34,217 nt of DNA from Chara braunii (Eukaryota > Streptophyta > Charophyceae > Charales > Characeae), in NCBI GenBank assembly GCA_003427395.1, contig BFEA01000090.1, positions 2,101,133 to 2,135,349 of the forward strand, read 5' to 3'. Shown one piece after another: positions 28,080-34,217 of this stretch. Every line of letters begins with the position of its first letter. Position 1 is the stretch's first letter. The translations under genes were made by a program, and so were the position numbers. The notes under the pieces are model-generated. The model saw only the letters and a program-made list of their open reading frames with translations. It did no database searches and was not told the DNA's origin.

Positions 28080-29358
28080 TGTAATGAATCCTGCAGATTC
28101 TCAGTGGACTGTACATTGGGCCGAGGGCAAAGCTCGGGGCTTGCCTCGGTCGGGTCGCGTCTTAGGTTAGATTCGTAATTTTGTTTGGCTGAGGGCTAAC
28201 CGAGAGACCTATGTGTAAGGAAAACTCGTGAGGGACATATCTGCAAATTCGGGAAAATACAGGCCCGTACTAACTGAATTTCCTACAGCTACCCTAACTG
28301 CGAATAGCAGACCCGGGCTACCCCTAGGACAGCTAGGCCCTATAGGCCTAAGCTGATAGACTGTCCTATAGCCTATAGCCGGGTTGGGAGAGGCCCTAGA
28401 GGCCGAAACAGAATCGGTACCGGTCGGTCAGTCAGTCCGGTTTAGGTCGAGTCTAGGCTAGTTTAGACTATAGATAGGATGGGCACATCAGTTCAGGGCT
28501 TTTGGCAGTTGGTACCGAGTACATCGCTGCTGTGCTACGCGTGAACCGGAAGTGGTGACGGCTCAGCGTGGAAGGAAACAGGCATAGCCAGACCTTCGGA
28601 GCGCCGGCCATAGCTGGGACCTGCGCTGTACTCTGCCAGCACGCAGGGGCTGACAGAGGTCTGGGTTATCGAGGTCTGCTGGAGGCGAGAGAGATTGGTG
28701 CCCTGCTGGACCCTCCTCCAGAGTGGGGTTCCAGGGTTGCGGTGCTGCAGCTATAGCTGCAGCTTCTTCCTCAGAGGTCATCTTGTCAGGGTTTGGTGGC
28801 GCTGCTGCAGACTTCCACCCGGGAAGTCTTCCGACACTTCGTCATCACCAGATACTGTGGCGCTGGTCTTCTTCTTCATCCTCTGAGTGGCGCTTGGCCT
28901 CAGAGGCCTGTTTCAGGGCGGCGCTTCCCTCAGGAGGCTGTATCTGGGTGGCACTTGATGTTTTAGGGGCTCAGGGGTGTTACGGGTGTTAATCAGGGTT
29001 GGGGAGTGAAGCGCTGCTCATTTCTGAGCACTGTAGTTCTGAAGTTATCCTGACAATTCGAGACTCTGAGTTTAATAAACAGTGTATAACTGGGTTTGGA
29101 CTATTATCATTTCATTGTTTTCCTGGATGTGATCTGCTCGGCTTTTCTCTATGACTGGTTGTGAGGATTGAGTGGAGTGAATTGCACTTTCAGTGTACCC
29201 TGTCGTATCTCATGGTCAAGTCTTCCGCTGTGTTATCTCTCCCTGTGCGGTGTGATACTCCTATCCTCTCCCCTTCCTTCTGTGTATGTATGGGCATACC
29301 TGGAAGTCTCTGTGAGTGAGTGTTGGCCTTCAGGCAACAAACAACCAGAATCATAACA
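28080..29358 (+). mobile_element. Solo-LTR-like insertion in gag (1279 bp)
   Basis: Starts TGTAATGAATC and ends AATCATAACA, giving TG..CA ends and short inverted termini (TGTAATGAATC against TGTTATGATTC). GAGG (28076-28079 and 29359-29362) is a 4-bp duplication; AGAGG is 5 bp if the last A belongs to the target. Removing it and one duplicate restores the gag frame. AATAAA near 29073 suggests plus orientation. No ORF, PBS or PPT. Its LTR family is not otherwise present in the window. A 40-bp degenerate motif (GGCGCTT..CCTCAG..GGC) repeats at 28885-28950. Confidence 0.7.
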
Positions 29359-30571
29359 GAGGGGTGTCAGGCTCGAATATGTAACCATATCGTTCTCGCA
29401 ATTTGCAGCGCGGGCAAGCGACCTAGCAAAGCTAGTCGCCTCGTCTCGAAGGGCCTGGAAGGCCACCAAAACGTGGTCCTCAGGCGTGACTCCCTGCAGG
29501 TACATGTAGGAGTGCACGTTGGCCTCCCAGTTATTGAAATCTTCACCCTTCTTTCCACTGAAGGGTTCTGGAAAACGAACCTTAACCTTCTCACGGCGTG
29601 GTGGGGCCGGCTCCTCTTCCTTAGGAGTCGCTAACTTGGCGCCTTCAATGGCGCCGGTACAGAACTCTCTAGCCTTACTAATTGCATTATGGACTTCAGC
29701 CAATAAATACTTCATCATGTCACTCGCAAAATCCTTGAACCCAGCGCACATTGCATCTATCTTTAATTTGCATTATNCTATCTTTAATTTGCATTATGGA
29801 CTTCAGCCAATAAATACTTCATCATGTCACTCGCAAAATCCTTGAACCCAGCGCACATTGCATCTATCTTTACTTCTAAGCTGCGGGTGTATTGCGCTTG
29901 TTCATGATGTGCAGTTAGTAAAGACTCAACACTTTGGGTCAGGGTATTGAGTTTAGTGGCTATCTCCGTCTCTTCCCTGATCTTCCTCAGCCTGGTCTCC
30001 GCCGCTTTCAGGTCCTTCTCTGCCCTGTCCGCCGCTTCCAATTGTCTTACCCTGTCTTGGGACAGCCGGTATCTCCATGCCATTTGCTGTTCTTCCTCTT
30101 TCGCCTTTCTCCTCATCGGGTCCCTTTCTGCCTCAATTTGCCTCCTTGCTGCTTCTCTCTCTTCCTGGGGTAATGGCCATCTCGGCCTCCCTGTCTTCCC
30201 CCAACTCCAAATGTGCGGCCCACTCCTGTGCAATCCTTGCAATCTCAATTTCTTTGCTTGTGCTAGCTTCCCCTCTCCTTCTCTCCAACGGCTCTTCTTC
30301 CTCTACCATCTCTTCCCCTTCTTCTTCTTCTTTCTCCACCCCCTCTCGTATAGCCGCCATCTTCTCCTCCTGCTCCCTCTTCAGCTCCTCCTCCATCTGC
30401 TTCTTCTCTTCCTCTTGTTCCTCCAGCAGGGCCAAGGGCCAGCATCTTGGCCTGCTTGATTAACTCCCTTTTCTCCATCTTCTCCGTCCTTTCACGCAGA
30501 AGGGCGGCAGCTCTCTCTTCTTGCTCCTTGTTGTAGGGGGTGGTACTAAACCCAGTTCTGGTGGTCACCAT
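29359..30571 (-). pseudogene. Gag 5' part: coiled-coil and capsid start
   Basis: The start MVTTRTGFSTTPYNKEQEER is at 30571. It is followed by long charged helical sequence (QEEEKKQMEEELKREQEEKM, RKAKEEEQQMAWRYRLSQDR) predicted as coiled coil, then FKDFASDMMKYLLAEVHNAI and the capsid motif FPEPFSGKKGEDFNNWEANV. At least two frameshifts (about 30430 and 30240) split it. An N at 29777 sits in a duplicated segment that also breaks the frame. Confidence 0.8.
29684..29872. repeat. Local duplication across an N, probable assembly join
   Basis: GCATTATGGACTTCAGCC... runs twice, from 29684 and 29791 (107 bp apart). The 20 bases before the N (29757-29776) are identical to the 20 after it (29778-29797). 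This is what an unmerged overlap between two contig ends looks like. Confidence 0.8.
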
Positions 30572-30861
30572 GGTGTAAGTGCACAATCAACAACGATTCC
30601 ACGCCTCAACACGTAGACCGACCAGGGTATCTCGTGTCTAGGGGACTTCTATGCACTACTCGGGTTGGACTTACGGTTCTATGACCACGTACACAGAATT
30701 CTACTGACCTAGACAGAAGTGACAGGGAGATAGGACTGACTGACTTTGACAGACTTAACGTCAGCAGGTACCAAGGTGAAGGTGCACATCCACGGGGTAA
30801 GGGGTAGGCCAGGGCATGAAGAGATGGTACTGGTAATCTTCTCGCTCCAGCTGGGTCGATG

Positions 30862-31040
30862 CTCCGGTCAACGGTCTTGGTCAACTCCTCGGTCAACGCT
30901 CCTGGTCAACGCCCTGGTCAACTTTGGTCAATGTCCAGTCAACATCCTTGGTCAACTCTCAGTCAATGTTGGTCAACAGCCGGTCAATGCCCGTGGTCAA
31001 CTCCCGGTCAACGTTGGTCAACTCTCCTGGTCAACCCTTC
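30862..31040 (-). promoter_or_regulatory. Dense TTGAC(C) (W-box-like) cluster
   Basis: Fifteen GTCAA (TTGAC in element sense) within about 175 bp, thirteen of them GGTCAA (TTGACC). TTGACC/T is the W-box bound by WRKY factors in plants. A second cluster of eight lies at 31285-31375. Whether they are bound is unknown; they are downstream of the LTR promoter. Confidence 0.5.
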
Positions 31041-31697
31041 AACCTTCCGGCTATGGTGGATCTTCTTCTTCGTCAAAACCTTCGTCTTCTTCACCTCGGC
31101 TATGGCTGACTTTGTCTCCCTCTTCGTCACTTTCTTCTTCCTTTTCTCTGCGTCTTTCTCTTCTTGTTGCTCGTCGTCTTCTTTCGTGAGCTTGGCAGCT
31201 ATGGCTGCCGTCCCCCTGCTCTCTCTCTCTCTTCCTCTCTCTTGCTGTCTCTCTCTGCCGAGCTCTGGCTATGACGGACATCCTTGGTCAACTCTCAGTC
31301 AACGTTGGTCAACACCTGGTCAACGCCCATGGTCAACTCCTGGTCAACGTTGGTCAACTCTCCTGGTCAACCCTTCAACCTTCCGGCTATGGTGGATCTT
31401 TTTCTTCGTCAAAACCTCCGTCTTCTTCACCTCCGTCTTCTTCACCTCCGTCTTCTTCACCTCGGCTATGGCTGACTTTGTCTCCCTCTTCGTCACTTTC
31501 TTCTTCCTTTTCTCTGCATCTTTCTCTTCTTCTTGCTGGTCGTCTTCTTTCCCGAGCTTGGCAGCTATGGCTGCCGTCCCCCTGCTCTCTCTCTCTTCCT
31601 CTCTGTTGCTGTCTCTCTCTGCCGAGCTCCGGCTATGGCGGCAACTTCCTTCTTCCTCGCTTGCTGCAGTTCCGCCGGCGTGGACAACGGGTACCAG

Positions 31698-31709
31698 CTC
31701 CGATATCGA
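31698..31709 (-). other. Degenerate PBS
   Basis: Minus strand TCGATATCGGAGC follows the LTR end TTGCA. The related element at 320-331 has TTGGTATCGGAGC, so the first two PBS bases have changed (TG to CG, G to A), consistent with decay. Confidence 0.5.
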
Positions 31710-32697
31710 TGCAATCAGACTCGACTCTGGACTTGCTTTCAACATGCAAACTTGAGAACCGATGGCAAAATCAAACTCTTCCAACTCAGAAACAACAATA
31801 AACTTGTATCAAACTCAATCTGAACCAGCTGTACAACTTGCGGCTATGGCCGTCGAACACCGTCTCTACCACCAGCCTCACTTCCCACACTCTCGCATGC
31901 ACACACGTACGAGGATCACATCCTCACACACTCTGTACACTCGTCTTCACCAACAGCTGGGCGGCTATGGCCGCCCTCGTCTTCCTCCTGCTAGGTATGG
32001 CCGCCGGTGTCTCCCTCGCTGGTTCGCTATGGCCGCTGTCTTCTTCACAGCCCACTTCCTCTCCGGGCACCTGCAGACCTCCACGCACAAGATACCAAGG
32101 CATCTCTTCCGCATGGCTCACAGGCGAATGAATGAATGACTGGACGCTGCCTCTTTATTTATACTTCTTTGGACGTACCCAGGCCTGCCTCAAAACGTGT
32201 GGGCCTGGGCCAAAACGTGTGGCCCAGGGAAGTTTCCAGACGTTTGGCCTTCTGGGCCAAAACGTGTGAAACCCACAGTGTGCTCCAGAACCTTCCCCAT
32301 GTGCAGTCCCTACTCCTGGTACTTGCTGACTGGACTGGCCTACAGGGACCTACGACCTTCCAGAGCCTACAGACTTACAGACAGACTCTAGGCCTCAGTA
32401 GACTCACATAGAGATTTCTAGAACAGGCCTTCCTAAGCCTAACGGTGACAGACCTAACTCCTAATCTACAGACCTAGGGATCAAGTCCTACTGTCCGACC
32501 TACAGACTAGCCTAGGACGTAGGGCAGGTCTATGGATTGAATCCTACTCACGTCACTGGGTCTATGTACAGGTATAGGACAGGTCTAGGGATCGAATCTC
32601 ACTCAGCACACAGGTTCAATGTACAGGGTTAGGGCACAGTTCTCGGGATCGAATCTCTGTGTCTGCAAAGTCAGGTCAACTGAGTGAAACCGTTTCA
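31710..32697 (-). mobile_element. 5' LTR of the minus-strand Ty3 element (988 bp)
   Basis: Same sequence family as 22567-23556 with substitutions and indels throughout. TATAAATA at 32156-32163. It ends on the plus strand in CCGTTTCA, followed by TTTG of the target. Confidence 0.88.
32156..32163 (-). promoter_or_regulatory. TATA box, 5' LTR
   Basis: Minus-strand TATAAATA with downstream ATTCATTCATTC; this copy would have driven transcription of the element. Confidence 0.65.
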
Positions 32698-32955
32698 TTT
32701 GGGGCCGTGGTTGGTCTAGCAGCAGTCCCGTACTTGGAGCTGTGTTTCTCTCCTGCTATCTGTTGTAGTTGTACTCCTCCTCCTCCTCCTCCTCCTCCTG
32801 TGGGTGTTTGTGTATTTTCCTCCTTTCCCATATACGGCGGTCTGTGGGTAGTCTAGCAGTCCAGCACTTGGGGCTATGTTTCCTCTGCTGTCTGTTATAG
32901 ATAGTTGGGGATGGATGAATGCAGTTGATCCTCTCCGATGCTTGGGAACTGTGGT
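32698..32955. repeat. Tandem repeat X, unit 2
   Basis: Continues the X unit exactly where the Ty3 element interrupts it: TTTGGGGCCGTGGTTGGTCTAGC compares with CTTTGGACTGTGGTTGGTCTAGC at 22315. It runs to CTCTCCGATGCTTGG and the first bases of a further unit (GTGGTTGGTC at 32951, 244 bp on). Confidence 0.8.
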
Positions 32956-32996
32956 TGGTCCAGTAAAGCAGCCCGCCATGATCACACGCACTATCC

Positions 32997-33090
32997 TAGT
33001 GTAGAGTAGAGAAGAGTATCATAGTGTAGAGTAGAGAAGAGTATCGTAGTGTAGAGTAGAGAAGAGCATCGTAGTGTAGAGTAGAGAAAC
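32997..33090. repeat. 25-bp minisatellite, 3.7 copies
   Basis: TAGTGTAGAGTAGAGAAGAG plus TATCR, starting at 32997, 33022, 33047 and 33072. The last unit is truncated. Confidence 0.9.
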
Positions 33091-33100
33091 GTAGAGTGAG

Positions 33101-33275
33101 CAGTCCAGTACTTGGAGTTGTGTTTCTCCTGCTATCTTTGTAGTTCTACTCCTCCTCCTCCTCCTCCTCCTCCTCCTCCTGTGGGTGTTTGTGTAGTATC
33201 CTAGTCTAGCAGTCCAGAACTTGGGGCTATGTTTCCCCTGCTGTCTGTTATAGATTGTTGGGGATGGATGAACCT
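33101..33275. repeat. Tandem repeat X, unit 3 (diverged, shortened)
   Basis: CAGTCCAGTACTTGGAGTTG, a (TCC)n tract, GTGGGTGTTTGTG, then CAGTCCAGAACTTGGGGCTA and TTATAGATTGTTGGGGATGG. The segment between the halves is shortened. Confidence 0.75.
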
Positions 33276-33796
33276 GTGAGGAAAGCCAAAGATAATCCAA
33301 GATGACAGTCGATTCTCTACAGAGTTGGAGAAATCAATGCTGGTCAGGGGTCCTTCGGCCGGACGGAAGGAAGCGTGGAACCCGATTGTCGCTCCCCAGA
33401 ATGGACATGGAAGTCCGACCCGTAAGGACCTGTTTTTTTCTTAGAAAAAAAAAGAAAAAAGAAAAGTTGTTCTCCTCCTCTGCAGGTTTACGTATATTTT
33501 ACCAGCTGTTTGTGTAATTCTTTCCGCTCCTCTATATGACCCCCTCGACCATCCCCTTTGTACGTTCCTCTTTGTATTCATGGCGTATTTGTCATTCTGC
33601 TCCAGGTGCTTTGGGTCATTGACATCCTTTTCATTACGCATTCTTTTCCTGATGTGTTTTGCCTGTCTGTGGTGCTGTTGGCTGGTGCGGCGCATCTTGT
33701 TCCCAGTGCGTCGTTGCTCGTTGTGGCGCTGTCCTTGCCGCTGATCACTTCGTCTTCTTATGCCAAGTTAGCGTAGTCCTTACTCTGTATTAGGGG
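33276..33796. other. No recognisable gene
   Basis: T-rich, with a poly-A/purine stretch (33441-33463). ORFs are short. Composition resembles the intron-like stretch at 18.9-20.6 kb. Confidence 0.4.
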
Positions 33797-33828
33797 AAAA
33801 GGAGTGCACGGACTTCGGCAAAATGCAC
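33797..33828 (+). repeat. Target duplication plus partial extra U6 5' segment
   Basis: After the left 13-bp TSD, CGGACTTCGGCAAAATGCAC (33809-33828) resembles the U6 5' segment GGGACTTCAGCAAAATTGG at 33836-33854. It looks like a partial second copy of the U6 5' region placed upstream. Confidence 0.5.
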
Positions 33829-33846
33829 GTCCTTTGGGACTTCAGC

Positions 33847-33877
<31 letters not shown>

Positions 33878-33914
33878 GGCCCCTGTGCAAGGATGACATG
33901 CATGAATCAAGAAA
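33829..33914 (+). pseudogene. U6 snRNA retropseudogene, 3'-truncated, with 13-bp TSD
   Basis: Starts GTCCTTTGGGACTTC and contains the U6 core AAAATTGGAACGATACAGAG, AAGATTAGCATGGCCCC and GTGCAAGGATGACATGC, then AATCAAGAAAA. The 3' TGGTCCAATTTT end is missing, replaced by an A-rich tail (AAAACAAAAAA). AAAAGGAGTGCAC occurs on both sides (33797-33809 and 33920-33932) as a perfect target duplication. The ACAGAGA box and AGC triad are intact, but no promoter or T-run terminator is visible. Confidence 0.9.
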
Positions 33915-34125
33915 AACAAAAAAGGAGTGCACCGCACCTCCTTTCTGCTTACGCCTCTAACCTCCCTCGTATTGGTGTCCTCTGGCAATCAGGGAACCTG
34001 GTCCTGACCCCTGAACTTAGTCCTGTGTAGATGGCTGGTCCGTAAGGAACAGCTGGATGTTGTCATGAAGTGAATGCTGTTTCAACTGGCTTTTCTTTTC
34101 AGGGCGCGTGCGCGCGCGCGAGAAA

Positions 34126-34138
34126 GATAGAGAGAGAG

Positions 34139-34217
<79 letters not shown>
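34126..34217. repeat. (GA)n microsatellite at the window edge
   Basis: Preceded by a GCGCGTGCGCGCGCG tract (34103-34118). The GA run continues past the window end. Confidence 0.95.

Larger units (their letters stand above)
30572..31709 (-). mobile_element. 5' leader of the Ty3 element with TTGACC clusters
   Basis: An untranslated stretch of 1.14 kb between the PBS and gag. It is partly a direct repeat: CATCCTTGGTCAACTCTCAG starts at 30943 and 31279 (336-bp period). Each copy begins with a dense GGTCAA cluster and then has GGCTATGG motifs and CT-rich tracts. A 298-codon plus-strand ORF (30859-31755) runs antisense through the repeat and is compositional. Confidence 0.7.
22567..32697 (-). mobile_element. 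Near-complete, decayed Ty3/gypsy retrotransposon (about 10.1 kb)
   Basis: Minus-strand order: 5' LTR 31710-32697, degenerate PBS, leader 30572-31709, gag, zinc knuckle, protease, RT, RNase H, integrase with chromodomain-like tail, PPT 23557-23568, 3' LTR 22567-23556. TTTG flanks both ends (22563-22566 and 32698-32701) as a 4-bp target duplication, and the uninterrupted target is visible in the neighbouring X repeat (22313-22335). Gag carries a 1.28-kb insertion and frameshifts; pol carries several stops. Without the insertion it would be about 8.9 kb. Confidence 0.88.

Noticed and set aside
28080-29358. TIR DNA transposon
   Set aside because: Termini show only about 11 imperfect matching bases, there is no ORF, and TG..CA ends with an AATAAA fit an LTR better; not fully excluded.
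30859-31755. 298-codon plus-strand ORF over the Ty3 leader
   Set aside because: Antisense to the element, made of the GGTCAA and CT-rich repeats, and repeated with the 336-bp duplication.
33829-33914. Functional U6 gene
   Set aside because: 3' end missing, A-rich tail, flanking TSD, and no terminator T-run or recognisable pol III promoter upstream.

Overview
The window is repeat-dominated nuclear DNA from a eukaryote with a large genome. It holds Ty3/gypsy LTR retrotransposons whose integrases end in a chromodomain-like tail, two retroposed U6 snRNA copies of plant-like sequence, abundant microsatellites, and one exon-like ORF ending in a GTATGT splice donor. A green-lineage host (possibly a charophyte alga) fits this flavour, but that is inference. 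No complete, intact cellular gene can be supported. Isolated Ns (2, 4, 743, 777, 1275, 1715, 29777) point to collapsed or imperfectly joined repeats.

Layout. 1-1899: minus-strand Ty3 material in which one LTR (333-1219) has the pol 3' end on one side and a PBS plus leader on the other, as in tandem elements sharing an LTR. 2490-3575: a pyrimidine-rich block, a U6 retropseudogene, then a purine-rich block. 3580-5800: no gene recognised. 5813-8330: a tandem repeat of about 123 bp, interrupted at 6130-7760 by a cluster of a short element that encodes a type III hammerhead ribozyme and ends in TGACG(AT)n. 8469-9434: plus-strand solo LTR. 9504-10565: an array of about ten hairpins with a conserved loop of exactly 17 nt and stems that differ but stay complementary. 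12240-13570: degenerate C-rich arrays and a CA microsatellite. 13926-16900: decayed plus-strand Ty3 pol and its 3' LTR. 17533-17826: exact 147-bp tandem duplication. 20909-21722: candidate proline-rich exon. 22567-32697: a near-complete, decayed minus-strand Ty3 element (two LTRs of about 990 bp, PBS region, leader, gag, PR, RT, RNase H, IN, PPT) inserted in a 246-bp tandem repeat; its gag is interrupted by a 1.28-kb solo-LTR-like insertion. 33829-33932: second U6 retropseudogene with a 13-bp target duplication.

The two observations I consider most novel are (1) the hammerhead element: two complete ribozymes, plus a third copy that starts within one nucleotide of the predicted self-cleavage site, all copies abutting AT microsatellites and ending in a common 3' hairpin plus TGACG(AT)n; and (2) the covarying hairpin array at 9.5-10.6 kb, which I cannot assign to any known family.
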